Below are positions 6,402 to 14,147 of a stretch of DNA of 15,843 nucleotides, piece by piece. The translations under genes and the position numbers were made by a program. The DNA lies in assembly GCA_002367635.1 (NCBI GenBank), contig DFDI01000106.1, positions 747 to 16,589 of the forward strand. The letters run 5' to 3'. Position 1 is the stretch's first letter. Each line of letters opens with the position of its first letter. Source of the DNA: Betaproteobacteria bacterium UBA3031 (GTDB lineage: Bacteria; Pseudomonadota; Gammaproteobacteria; Burkholderiales; Eutrophovitaceae). Below the pieces are notes generated by a model. The model was not told the DNA's origin. It saw only the letters and a program-made list of their open reading frames with translations, and did not search any database.

Positions 6402-8210
6402 ATGCCTAACATCAAACCATTATCTGACATCCTAATCAGCCAAATAGCCGCTGGCGAAGTCGTAGAACGTCCCTCATCCGCACTTAAAGAATTGATTGAA
6501 AATAGTATTGACTCAGGCGCTGAAGAAATTAATATTTCGATCGTCGAAGGAGGTATACGAGAAATTAGAGTTTCAGATAACGGTCCCGGTATCCCACTGA
6601 ATGAAATCAAGCTGGCATTGTCTCGACATGCCACCAGCAAAATTAGCGAACTAACAGATTTAGAATCGATTCATAGCCTTGGATTCCGAGGAGAGGCATT
6701 GGCGTCAATAGCGTCAGTGTCTCAGCTCAACCTCTCTAGCAAACACTCAAGTGACGACCATGCGTGGGAAATAAGTGCTAACGGGGGCCGCGTATCGGAG
6801 CCCAAACCATCAGCACTAGCCATTGGAAGCGTTGTAACGGTATCAAACCTCTACTTCAATACGCCGGCAAGGAAGAAGTTTCTTCGCTCACCAAACACCG
6901 AATATGGGCACTGTGATGAGGTATACAAACAAGCAGCACTAGCAAACCCAACAATCCGTTTCTCCATCACACACAATGGCAAGCCTCGACGAAGGACCCA
7001 GGCTGACGTCATTGGCATGCGAATTCAAGAAACATTGGGGTCCGAGTTAACAGATACCAGCATTTGGATCAATGAAGGAAGCGAAGCCTTATCCATCAAA
7101 GGATTCATCCAACAACCCGCTTATGACTCCAAAAATAAAGACACACAATATCTCTTTATAAACGGACGATTCGTTCGAGACCGAGTGATATCCCATGCTA
7201 TAAGACAAGCGTTTAATGACGTTCTACACCATGGGAAATCAATCTCTTATGTTTTATTTGTCCAAATCGACCCAAGCTTAGTGGACGTAAACGTACACCC
7301 AAGAAAAACAGAAGTACGCTTTCGCGAATCTCAAGCGATGCACCAATTTGTTTTTCACGCAATCGAAAAAAAATTGTCATCTGGCGAATGGCTACCGCAT
7401 CAAAATATACACTCATTCTTTACAGATAATGCGGCGCCAGGAGGCTCTCAACATTCATTCTCACAAACCAATCTGAGATTGTCCGATAGGTATACCCAGG
7501 GGCCAGCTTCTGGGTTTATCGGCTCAGAACTCACGCTTGGTGGTATAAAAGGGCCAGATGCCCCGAAACAGCACGATCCAAAAGATATATCTAACTGGAG
7601 TCAATCCGACGAAAACATTGAAAACAAATACCCCTTAGGTTTTGCGCTCGCACAACTGAGTGGCGTATACATTCTTGCGCAAAACCAAGATGGCTTAATC
7701 ATTGTTGATATGCATGCTGCTCACGAACGCATCGTATACGAACACCTTAAAACAGCACTAGAATTAAAACAAATACCCAAGCAATCCCTTCTAATCCCTA
7801 TCAATGTAACTGTTAGCCTCGGCCAAATGGCAGCACTCCATGAAAATGAGGTCCTACTGAATACACTTGGTTTTGAATTTTCAACATCTGGCCCAGAGAG
7901 CGTAGCCATAAGATCTATCCCATCCTTTCTAGAGCAAGGACAGGTTTCAGAGTTGATGCTCAGCGTCATTAAAGACATCGTTGATTACGGAGGCTCACGC
8001 GTCTTAGAGGAACATCGCAACGAAATTTTATCGACACTCGCATGTCACTCTGCGGTTCGTGCCAATCGAAAACTTACGACTGAGGAAATGAATCACTTAC
8101 TGCGAGATATGGAGCAGACTGAGCGATCAGATCAATGCAATCATGGCCGACCTACTTGGTTTCAGATTTCATTGTCTGAACTCGACCATCGCTTCATGCG
8201 CGGCCAATAG
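6402..8210 (+). CDS. mutL: DNA mismatch repair protein MutL (endonuclease-motif type)
   Basis: 602 residues, normal for MutL, which couples MutS mismatch recognition to strand incision. The ATG at 6402 leads directly into the conserved start (IKPLSDILISQIAAGEVVERP). Upstream in-frame codons reach back into pntAA and lack family similarity. The N-terminal GHKL ATPase has KELIENSIDSGA (catalytic Glu about residue 30), DNGPGIP, HATSKI, GFRGEALASI and the NTPARKKFL block. The C-terminal domain carries metal-binding endonuclease motifs: DMHAAHERIVYE at 436-447 (usual form DQHAxxExxxxE, here Met for Gln), CHSAVRANRKL from Cys548, and CNHGRPT at 579-585. E. coli MutL, which works with MutH, lacks these. 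No strong ribosome site precedes the ATG. It is followed by miaA after 37 nt. Confidence 0.96.
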   Translation: MPNIKPLSDILISQIAAGEVVERPSSALKELIENSIDSGAEEINISIVEGGIREIRVSDNGPGIPLNEIKLALSRHATSKISELTDLESIHSLGFRGEALASIASVSQLNLSSKHSSDDHAWEISANGGRVSEPKPSALAIGSVVTVSNLYFNTPARKKFLRSPNTEYGHCDEVYKQAALANPTIRFSITHNGKPRRRTQADVIGMRIQETLGSELTDTSIWINEGSEALSIKGFIQQPAYDSKNKDTQYLFINGRFVRDRVISHAIRQAFNDVLHHGKSISYVLFVQIDPSLVDVNVHPRKTEVRFRESQAMHQFVFHAIEKKLSSGEWLPHQNIHSFFTDNAAPGGSQHSFSQTNLRLSDRYTQGPASGFIGSELTLGGIKGPDAPKQHDPKDISNWSQSDENIENKYPLGFALAQLSGVYILAQNQDGLIIVDMHAAHERIVYEHLKTALELKQIPKQSLLIPINVTVSLGQMAALHENEVLLNTLGFEFSTSGPESVAIRSIPSFLEQGQVSELMLSVIKDIVDYGGSRVLEEHRNEILSTLACHSAVRANRKLTTEEMNHLLRDMEQTERSDQCNHGRPTWFQISLSELDHRFMRGQ

Positions 8211-8247
8211 TCGGCTCATTTCAGAACTGCTCAGCAAATACTTCAAG

Positions 8248-9189
8248 ATGAATGAGGAAAGCTTAACCCACGCAATTTTTCTCTTAGGTCCTACAGCGAC
8301 AGGAAAAACAGACATATGCCTCGAGCTTGCCCAACACTTACCAATCGAGGTCATCAGCGTGGACTCAGCCCTCGTTTATCGCCATATGAATATCGGTACA
8401 GCAAAACCAGAGATGGATGCACTATCACAATGCCCCCACCACTTAATAAACATTATTGATCCAAACGAGTACTATTCGGTCGCACAATTCAAGGCCGACG
8501 CCGAAAACTTAGCGAAGGAAATCAAAAGTCGTGGAGCAATCCCAGTTTTTGCTGGTGGCACCATGATGTATTACAAAGCCCTCAAGGACGGACTAAACCA
8601 ATTGCCTGTCCGAGATGCCAACATTCGTAAGGAGATAGACCTAGAGGCTAAGCAGTATGGGTGGCCTCATATCCATGAAAAATTAAGAAAAATAGATCCT
8701 GAAACAGCAAAACGACTCAATCCAAACGATTCACAAAGAATTCAACGCGCGATGGAGGTGTTCAATATAACGGGCGAACCAATGAGTAAGTTGCTTGACG
8801 CCACTATTTTAAACCAAACAAATATCAAAACAATCGATATTGCCCTTGTGCCTGAATCAAGATCAAAATTGCATGAACATATTGGTCTTCGATTTAAGAA
8901 AATGATTGCTATGGGTTTTATCGAAGAAGTCGTTCAACTCAAGAAAACCTGGGATTTATCGCTAGAAATGCCCTCGATGCGCTGCGTTGGCTATCGTCAA
9001 GTGTGGGAGTTCCTAGAAGGCAAGTATGACGAACAAACGCTGATCGATAAAGGTAGTGCCGCCACGCGTCAGCTGGCTAAAAGACAGCTGACTTGGCTAC
9101 GCAGCTTTTCAATCAAACATGTACTCGATCCATACTCACAAAACACCAGGCCTCAAATTCAAAGACTGGTTGAAACTCTCGCAAGTTAA
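8248..9189 (+). CDS. miaA: tRNA dimethylallyltransferase MiaA
   Basis: 313 residues, typical length. MiaA moves a dimethylallyl group from DMAPP to N6 of A37 in tRNAs that read UNN codons. The P-loop LLGPTATGKT spans residues 12-21. It is followed by SVDSALVYRHMNIGTAKP, HHLINIIDPNEYYSVAQF, FAGGTMMYYKAL, NDSQRIQRAMEV and MRCVGYRQVWEFLEG, the known DMAPP/tRNA-binding blocks. I chose the ATG at 8248; a longer frame from 8143 would overlap mutL and add a non-homologous N-terminus. The ribosome site is weak, so coupling to mutL is plausible. In E. coli hfq follows miaA; here an opposing xseA begins 1 nt after the stop. Confidence 0.96.
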   Translation: MNEESLTHAIFLLGPTATGKTDICLELAQHLPIEVISVDSALVYRHMNIGTAKPEMDALSQCPHHLINIIDPNEYYSVAQFKADAENLAKEIKSRGAIPVFAGGTMMYYKALKDGLNQLPVRDANIRKEIDLEAKQYGWPHIHEKLRKIDPETAKRLNPNDSQRIQRAMEVFNITGEPMSKLLDATILNQTNIKTIDIALVPESRSKLHEHIGLRFKKMIAMGFIEEVVQLKKTWDLSLEMPSMRCVGYRQVWEFLEGKYDEQTLIDKGSAATRQLAKRQLTWLRSFSIKHVLDPYSQNTRPQIQRLVETLAS

Positions 9190-9190
9190 A

Positions 9191-10534
9191 TCACGAAGCA
9201 CGCGAACGTTTTGCCGCAACCCAAGCCTCCAGTTCACCATCATGTAATTGCACAGTCACTTGATCGTCAATTGCGATGAGTTTGGTACTGCGCAGAATGT
9301 CACCTTTCTTGTTTCTTACGATTGCGTAACCTCTTGATAAGACGTGCTCAGGATCGAGGTGAGACAGGCTGCTATTCAATCCTGACAAGCGACCTTGGAA
9401 CTGATTAAGGGTAGCGACCATTCCTCGATGGATGCGTTTTTGCCAATCCTGAATCAACTCCAATGAGCGTGCCCCATCGGGTCGCGCTCGACGCAACTTT
9501 ACCCCAGCCGTCGTTACCCGAAATTCTTGGCGGCGCAACAAACGATGAACAAGTCCGTTCATTCTTGTTGCCAGGCGATTAAGCTCTACCCCGTAAAGAG
9601 CGTTCCGTTTTCCCGGATGGATCAGTCGACGGTTCAAGTAATCAAGATGTTGCTGTCTAACGTCAATTTTTCCTTTGACCTTTTTAACCAACCCACCCAG
9701 AAGCCTTTGTAGCTCAAGGTTTACATCATTAACGGAATAAACCGCAGCACTGGCGGCTGCGGTTGGAGTAGGCGCACGATAATCAGAAACGAAATCAACC
9801 AGAGTTGTATCAGTTTCGTGCCCCACCCCTGAAACAACAGGAATAGGGCAACCGGCAATTGCTCGAACCAATTCTTCAGAATTGAACTCCCATAAGTCTT
9901 CGAGACTACCCCCCCCTCGACAAATAATCAGCACATCAACTTCCAATCGTTCCCCAGCTAATGACACAGCATCTGCGAGTTTCTTGCCTGCGCCGACACC
10001 TTGCACTGGGGAGTGATAGATGATCACTGGTACACCGGGCGCACGATCAGCCAACGTTTTACAAACATCACGAAGCGCAGCTGCATCTTTAGAAGTAACA
10101 ACTCCAATTTTTCTCGGAAAACGTGGCAATGGCTTCTTCTTACTCGCGTCAAATAACCCCTCGGCCGAGAATTTTCTTTTTTGTTCTTCATACAGCGCAA
10201 ATAGTCTACCTAGACCAGACTTGCGAATAGATTGAGCAATTAATTGAAACTCTCCTCGCTTCTCAAACATCGAAGGAGTGGCTAACAATTCAACCTCAAT
10301 ACCATTCGCAATTTCAAAATCAGCCGCAACCATTCGAGAGCGGAATAACACGCAACGAGCTTGACTAGAATCGTCCTTCAGGGAAAAGTAACAGTGGCCA
10401 GAGGCTGCTCGAACAAAATTCGATATTTCTCCTCTTACCCATATCTCTGGAAAATGTCTTTCAATCAGAGATTTAATCGTTCTCGTGACTTGAGACACGG
10501 ACAATACTTCAGACTGGCTATACAACTCACTCAT
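9191..10534 (-). CDS. xseA: Exodeoxyribonuclease VII large subunit XseA
   Basis: 447 residues, the usual size. XseA with several XseB subunits degrades single-stranded DNA to oligonucleotides. An N-terminal OB-fold (VSQVTRTIKSLIERHFPEIW, GEISNF, SGHCYFSLKD) covers roughly residues 14-110. The catalytic domain starts at PRKIGVVTSKDAAALRDV and contains RGGGSLEDLWEFN and SGVGHETDTTLVDFVSDYRAPTPTAAA. A charged helical region and a C-terminal LSRGYAIVRNKKG segment follow, as in the family. The ATG at 10534 has only an AGG-like ribosome site. xseB is not in the window. The gene converges on miaA and diverges from exbB across the long AT-rich gap. Confidence 0.96.
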   Translation of the reverse strand: MSELYSQSEVLSVSQVTRTIKSLIERHFPEIWVRGEISNFVRAASGHCYFSLKDDSSQARCVLFRSRMVAADFEIANGIEVELLATPSMFEKRGEFQLIAQSIRKSGLGRLFALYEEQKRKFSAEGLFDASKKKPLPRFPRKIGVVTSKDAAALRDVCKTLADRAPGVPVIIYHSPVQGVGAGKKLADAVSLAGERLEVDVLIICRGGGSLEDLWEFNSEELVRAIAGCPIPVVSGVGHETDTTLVDFVSDYRAPTPTAAASAAVYSVNDVNLELQRLLGGLVKKVKGKIDVRQQHLDYLNRRLIHPGKRNALYGVELNRLATRMNGLVHRLLRRQEFRVTTAGVKLRRARPDGARSLELIQDWQKRIHRGMVATLNQFQGRLSGLNSSLSHLDPEHVLSRGYAIVRNKKGDILRSTKLIAIDDQVTVQLHDGELEAWVAAKRSRAS

Positions 10535-10656
10535 TTGGAGGCCTGAAACATTTCATTTTGAAAATTTAAAGGTCATATCGTAACGGAACATTCTATGAAA
10601 AAAATACCACTGAGTTAGTTAACCTATTGACATTCAGAGAATTTTTTCCTGATAAG

Positions 10657-10665
10657 TAATCCACA
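10657..10665 (+). promoter_or_regulatory. DnaA-box-like 9-mer (one mismatch)
   Basis: TAATCCACA differs from the strong E. coli DnaA box TTATCCACA at one base. It sits left of the AT-rich core. On its own such a match is common by chance; it is noted because two more lie 160-180 bp away in the same orientation. Confidence 0.25.
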
Positions 10666-10820
10666 ATGGTCATGTTTATGTAAAAAATCATTAATAAACA
10701 CAGCCTTAACAATAAAAAATCCATAACTATATGATTTTTATGAAAATTAATTAATATTAACTTTATATATTCCGAAACCGATTGATTCAACATCAGGTTA
10801 TAACTCATTAGCGAGTAGAA

Positions 10821-10841
10821 TTACCCACAAACTTATCCACA
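10821..10841 (+). promoter_or_regulatory. Tandem DnaA-box-like pair
   Basis: TTACCCACA (10821-10829, one mismatch) and TTATCCACA (10833-10841, exact match to the high-affinity E. coli DnaA box) lie in direct orientation with a 12-bp repeat interval, right of the AT-rich core. A sequence close to the IHF consensus (reverse form with TTGATT at 10782-10787, one mismatch) lies between the core and the pair. Binding is inferred from the motif only. Confidence 0.45.
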
Positions 10842-10982
10842 GAGCGAATTTAAAAGCAATAAGGAAGTTAACGGCCATAGGGCAACGCGTACATAGTACT
10901 AAAATATGCAACGTTGGACTTGCTGGCAATTCTCCCGACGTTTAAAGTGGGACCATACGTAACTAGTACTCAAGGGTTTATC

Positions 10983-11594
10983 GTGATCGAAATTATCAAA
11001 GCTGCTGGGTGGCCAATTTGGCCCATAATCTTTTGTTCTATTGTTTCTTTAGCAATCATCGTGGAGCGTTTCTATTCACTCCGAAGAGAGGCCGTAGTCC
11101 CAAAACACCTATTAGCAGAAACAATAAACAAGCTCAAAACTGTTGGCGCGAGCCAAGATCTGATGTCAGCCACCGAAAAATCCTCCCCTCTGGGGCAGGT
11201 GTTCGTAGCTGGACTTAAAAATTTAGAGAATTCTAAGGAAGCGATGAAAGAGGCCATTGAAGAGGCTGGACTTGAAGTCGCCCAAGAAATGGAACGTTAC
11301 CTAACGACCCTAGGGACCATCGCCACCATGGCCCCTTTACTTGGACTATTAGGTACAATAATCGGAATGATTGAGATTTTTGGAGTATCAACCTCAACCG
11401 GCGTCACGGACCCAGCCCAACTCGCACACGGAATATCCATTGCTCTTTACAACGCAGCATTTGGAATCATTGTAGCCGTCCCAAGTCTCGTTTTTTACCG
11501 GCACTTCAGGTCAACGGTAGATTCTCTTATCGTCCAGATGGAGATTCAAGCTGTAAAGCTTGTCGAGATGACCCACGGCAATAGGACGAATTAA
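10983..11594 (+). CDS. exbB: MotA/TolQ/ExbB proton channel family protein
   Basis: I place the start at the GTG at 10983, which has AAGGG six bases upstream and gives the family-typical beginning MIEIIKAAGWPIWPII (203 residues). A TTG at 10914 would add 23 residues without similarity. Three hydrophobic segments are visible: WPIIFCSIVSLAIIV near the N-terminus, the MAPLLGLLGTIIGMIEIF segment, and ALYNAAFGIIVAVPSLVFY. The middle GLLGTIIGMI block is the family hallmark. The protein should form an inner-membrane pentamer with the next gene product and convert the proton gradient into mechanical work. The ExbB/TolQ-like gene beside lpxK and kdsB matches orders known in Pseudomonas and Xanthomonas. 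Its energised target is not known and no TonB or TolA is in the window. Confidence 0.92.
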   Translation: MIEIIKAAGWPIWPIIFCSIVSLAIIVERFYSLRREAVVPKHLLAETINKLKTVGASQDLMSATEKSSPLGQVFVAGLKNLENSKEAMKEAIEEAGLEVAQEMERYLTTLGTIATMAPLLGLLGTIIGMIEIFGVSTSTGVTDPAQLAHGISIALYNAAFGIIVAVPSLVFYRHFRSTVDSLIVQMEIQAVKLVEMTHGNRTN

Positions 11595-11602
11595 TACCAA
11601 AC

Positions 11603-12016
11603 ATGAACTTCCGACGGAACTCTTTTCGAGAAGAACCAGAGATCAATCTGGTGCCATTTATTGACGTATTGATTGTAATCGTCATTTTCTTAGCTGTGAC
11701 TACAACATATTCACAATATGCAGAGCTGAAGATAAACCTACCGGTTGCTGACGCAAACAATGTCGATCAGCCCATTGATAAACTAGAAATTGCCATTTCT
11801 CAATCTGGACAATACTTCATAAACGGCAGGGAGGTTTCCATGGAAAGCCCTGTTCTTTTCGCGAATACACTTCGTCAAATTGCTGGCGCAGATGCCGACC
11901 CCGTTATCATTATTAGTGCGGACTCTAATGCGACCCACCAATCAGTCATTTACACAATGGAAGCGGCGAGAATTGCTGGCTATGGGCGCATTACGTTCAC
12001 GACACAAAAAAATTAA
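11603..12016 (+). CDS. exbD: ExbD/TolR family biopolymer transport protein
   Basis: 137 residues with one N-terminal membrane helix and a periplasmic domain. The segment EINLVPFIDVLIVIVIFLAV contains Asp21, equivalent to the proton-carrying Asp25 of E. coli ExbD. The rest (DKLEIAISQSGQYFINGREV, and DPVIIISADSNATHQSVIYTMEAAR) is the ExbD/TolR periplasmic fold. The gene starts 8 nt after the exbB stop and clearly forms a unit with it. ExbD and TolR are hard to separate by sequence; cluster context favours the ExbD-like pair found next to lpxK. Confidence 0.93.
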   Translation: MNFRRNSFREEPEINLVPFIDVLIVIVIFLAVTTTYSQYAELKINLPVADANNVDQPIDKLEIAISQSGQYFINGREVSMESPVLFANTLRQIAGADADPVIIISADSNATHQSVIYTMEAARIAGYGRITFTTQKN

Positions 12017-12121
12017 ATAGGACCAAGCAAGAATTAACGACGATACCACTAGGCTTTGGTGAAAATTGAATTACCCTAGAGTTGTACGAATCCAAAAAAC
12101 TGTTCAAAAGGATAAGTTTAA

Positions 12122-13102
12122 GTGCCACGCTCCTGGAAGAGTTTCAACGTACTATCGTTAATCTTATTGCCGGCGACCCTCTTTTTTTTATTGGGGAGTC
12201 ATATCAGAAGACAACTGTTTCGTTATGAGCTCCTCAAGTCAACCAAAATAGAAGTGCCCGTAATCGTAGTTGGCAACATCACGGTTGGCGGCACAGGAAA
12301 AACACCAACTGTTATTGCACTTGCAAACGCGCTTAAAGCATACGGATATATCCCAGGAATCATCAGTAGAGGCTATCGAGGTGACGGACAAGAACAAGAG
12401 GTCCTTGCGAATAGCGTACCATCACAGGTCGGGGATGAACCCATCCTCATTTCAAAAAAAACGCTTAGCCCCGTATGGGTAGGGCCTAGCCGAATTAAGG
12501 CAGCGCAGCATCTACTCACAAGATATCCAAACGTAAATGTGATTATCAGCGACGATGGGCTTCAGCACTACGCCCTTAAGCGAGATATTGAAGTTATCGT
12601 AATCGATGGTAGTCGAAAATTTGGAAATGGATTCCTTTTACCTTCGGGCCCATTAAGAGAATCTAAAAAAAGAATTCACGAATGCGATCTCGCAGTCATA
12701 AACGGCTCAGAAAGGCTAGACCTATCAATTCCGACCATCAATATGACCCTTGTTGGTGAAATTTTTCATAACCTTTCTAACCCCGATCGCACATGCAACG
12801 TCAGTGACTTATGTCGTCGTGAAGTCGCTGCGATTGCCGGCATTGGGAATCCAGAGCGCTTTTTTCTACATCTTGAATCGTTAGGCCTTAAGCCAAAAAC
12901 CCATTCTTTCCCAGATCACCACGAGTACTCAATCTCAGACATTACCTCGATCGAACAAGATATCATTCTAATGACTGAAAAAGATGCGGTAAAATGCCCC
13001 ATAGCCTCTGGCAAGGAATGTTGGTTTCTTCCAGTGCACGCCGAATTCAATGCCGATCTAATCACAAACATCATAGAAAAACTTAAAACATACCGTGGAT
13101 AA
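12122..13102 (+). CDS. lpxK: Tetraacyldisaccharide 4'-kinase LpxK
   Basis: 326 residues, the usual length. LpxK phosphorylates the 4' position of the lipid A disaccharide at the inner face of the inner membrane. The GTG at 12122 has AAGGA about 9 nt upstream and gives the expected N-terminus, with one membrane anchor (residues about 8-27) followed by SHIRRQLF. The P-loop GNITVGGTGKTP lies at about 51-62, then SRGYRG, VGDEP and SDDGLQH (about 140-146). A C-terminal block (FPDHHEYS, MTEKDAVKC) is also characteristic. A 105-bp gap after exbD holds no gene; msbA, which sits just upstream of lpxK in some relatives, is absent. It overlaps the next gene by 8 nt. Confidence 0.96.
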   Translation: MPRSWKSFNVLSLILLPATLFFLLGSHIRRQLFRYELLKSTKIEVPVIVVGNITVGGTGKTPTVIALANALKAYGYIPGIISRGYRGDGQEQEVLANSVPSQVGDEPILISKKTLSPVWVGPSRIKAAQHLLTRYPNVNVIISDDGLQHYALKRDIEVIVIDGSRKFGNGFLLPSGPLRESKKRIHECDLAVINGSERLDLSIPTINMTLVGEIFHNLSNPDRTCNVSDLCRREVAAIAGIGNPERFFLHLESLGLKPKTHSFPDHHEYSISDITSIEQDIILMTEKDAVKCPIASGKECWFLPVHAEFNADLITNIIEKLKTYRG

Positions 13103-13265
13103 AAAACTTCTTGATATATTGGTGTGCCCTATTTGCAAAAGCGAACTTAATCTGTTGCCTGGAAATGCTGAACTAGTCTGCAACCCCTGCAAACTCGCAT
13201 TTCCAATCAAAAATGGCATTCCAATTATGTTGGAAGAAGAAGCTCGCCCGACTCAAACCGATTAG
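13095..13265 (+). CDS. Trm112-like zinc-ribbon protein (YcaR family)
   Basis: A 56-residue gene that is easy to miss. GTG at 13095 overlaps the end of lpxK by 8 nt; TAG ends at 13265. The start MDKKLLDILVCPIC is the standard YcaR opening. Two CxxC pairs, Cys11/Cys14 and Cys29/Cys32, can bind one zinc. The LAFPIKNGIPIMLEEEAR segment is the conserved family core, and the order lpxK-ycaR-kdsB is well known in gammaproteobacteria. Trm112 in eukaryotes and archaea activates methyltransferases; the bacterial role is poorly defined. Some relatives have lost one of the two Cys pairs, so retention of both is worth noting. Confidence 0.93.
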   Translation: MDKKLLDILVCPICKSELNLLPGNAELVCNPCKLAFPIKNGIPIMLEEEARPTQTD

Positions 13266-13289
13266 CTTTTTATCAGCTCATATTGCGTA

Positions 13290-14051
13290 ATGCATTTTAA
13301 AGTTGTCATCCCAGCCCGCTACGAATCCACACGATTCCCAGGCAAGCTATTATCCACGATCAACGGGCGAACCATCATCAGTCATGTTATCGATTTGGCA
13401 AAAAAGTCTGGCGCCGAAGAGGTCATCGTGGCGACTGACGACCAACGTATTGCCGAGTCCGTAGCAACGTCCGACTGCCACGTCATCATGACCAGAAAAA
13501 CTCACGCCAGCGGTACCGACCGTATTGCTGAAGTAGCATTGAGACAAAACTGGTCTCCAGAAACCCTAGTTGTTAATGTGCAAGGTGATGAGCCATTTAT
13601 TCCACCCGCATTAATCAACTCCGTTGCCCAAACACTGTGGGACACACCAGACGCATCAGCTTCTACTGCATGCTTCCCGGTTTCAGATCGAGAAGATCTG
13701 TTCAACCCCAATCTAGTCAAAGTTGTTTTAAATTATCAAAATTACGCGCTCTATTTTTCTAGAGCTCCGATACCTTGGTCGAGAGACACTTTTTCTGACG
13801 AACACAACAATCTTCCACATGATTACCCAGGATTTGGTCATATCGGCATTTACGGTTACCGAGCAAAATTCTTAAGCGAATATTCAAACTTACCTTTTAG
13901 TCCCCTAGAGGCTTTTGAAAAACTAGAGCAACTCAGGATGCTGCAAGCAGGACGACGAATGGTTGTGACGCACACCCAAGTCCCTCCAGCACCCGGGATT
14001 GACACTCCTGGCGATCTAGAAAGAGCACGAGAGCTCCTCAGCAAGTTATAA
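13290..14051 (+). CDS. kdsB: 3-deoxy-manno-octulosonate cytidylyltransferase KdsB (CMP-Kdo synthetase)
   Basis: 253 residues, typical length. KdsB activates Kdo with CTP to CMP-Kdo in the cytoplasm, for transfer onto lipid A. The N-terminal nucleotide loop IPARYESTRFPGKLL is at about residues 7-21. It is followed by VATDD, TSGTDR-type THASGTDRIAE, NVQGDEPFIPP, YFSRAPIPW, the GHIGIYGYR block and EKLEQLRMLQAG, all KdsB landmarks. The ATG at 13290 begins directly with the conserved fold. It follows the YcaR-like gene by 24 nt and is probably the last gene of the LPS unit. I see no clear terminator in the 96 bp before adk. Confidence 0.96.
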   Translation: MHFKVVIPARYESTRFPGKLLSTINGRTIISHVIDLAKKSGAEEVIVATDDQRIAESVATSDCHVIMTRKTHASGTDRIAEVALRQNWSPETLVVNVQGDEPFIPPALINSVAQTLWDTPDASASTACFPVSDREDLFNPNLVKVVLNYQNYALYFSRAPIPWSRDTFSDEHNNLPHDYPGFGHIGIYGYRAKFLSEYSNLPFSPLEAFEKLEQLRMLQAGRRMVVTHTQVPPAPGIDTPGDLERARELLSKL

Positions 14052-14147
14052 TTTAATTACTGCTACTGCTCAAAAAAATCAATGGACACGTCGCTCAATC
14101 AGGCAAGTTAACACTCGATTGACCTAACCAATTAATAAGGATTTATT

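Larger units (their letters stand above)
10535..10982. other. 448-bp AT-rich non-coding region between xseA and exbB
   Basis: I see no credible gene here. By hand count, 10681-10770 is about 13% GC and 10561-10800 about 25%, far below the flanks. The region must hold the promoters of xseA (leftward) and the exbB cluster (rightward). A consensus -35 TTGACA at 10627-10632 is followed after 18 nt by GATAAG, a moderate rightward promoter candidate. The 9-mer TAAAAAATC occurs at 10681 and 10713, and a near-inverted copy, ATGATTTTTA, lies at 10731. DnaA-box-like motifs lie at both sides of the AT-rich core and are listed separately. The remaining 140 bp before exbB is of more normal composition. 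Confidence 0.7.

Noticed and set aside
10593..10808. A 71-codon minus-strand open frame in the AT-rich gap, rich in Leu and Ile
   Set aside because: No ribosome site, no recognisable motif, and its hydrophobic look is what AT-rich DNA gives by chance.
10894..10970. Repeated TAGTACT upstream of exbB (10894 and 10964)
   Set aside because: A 7-mer repeated once at 70 bp is easily chance, with no further symmetry.
10535..10982. Calling this gap the chromosomal origin oriC
   Set aside because: Only one exact DnaA box, no GATC cluster, and no dnaA/dnaN/mnmG neighbourhood; kept only as a finding to test.
12017..12121. Possible terminator between exbD and lpxK (CTAGG ... CCTAG)
   Set aside because: Only five pairs with a loop over 20 nt and no U-run; not a convincing terminator.
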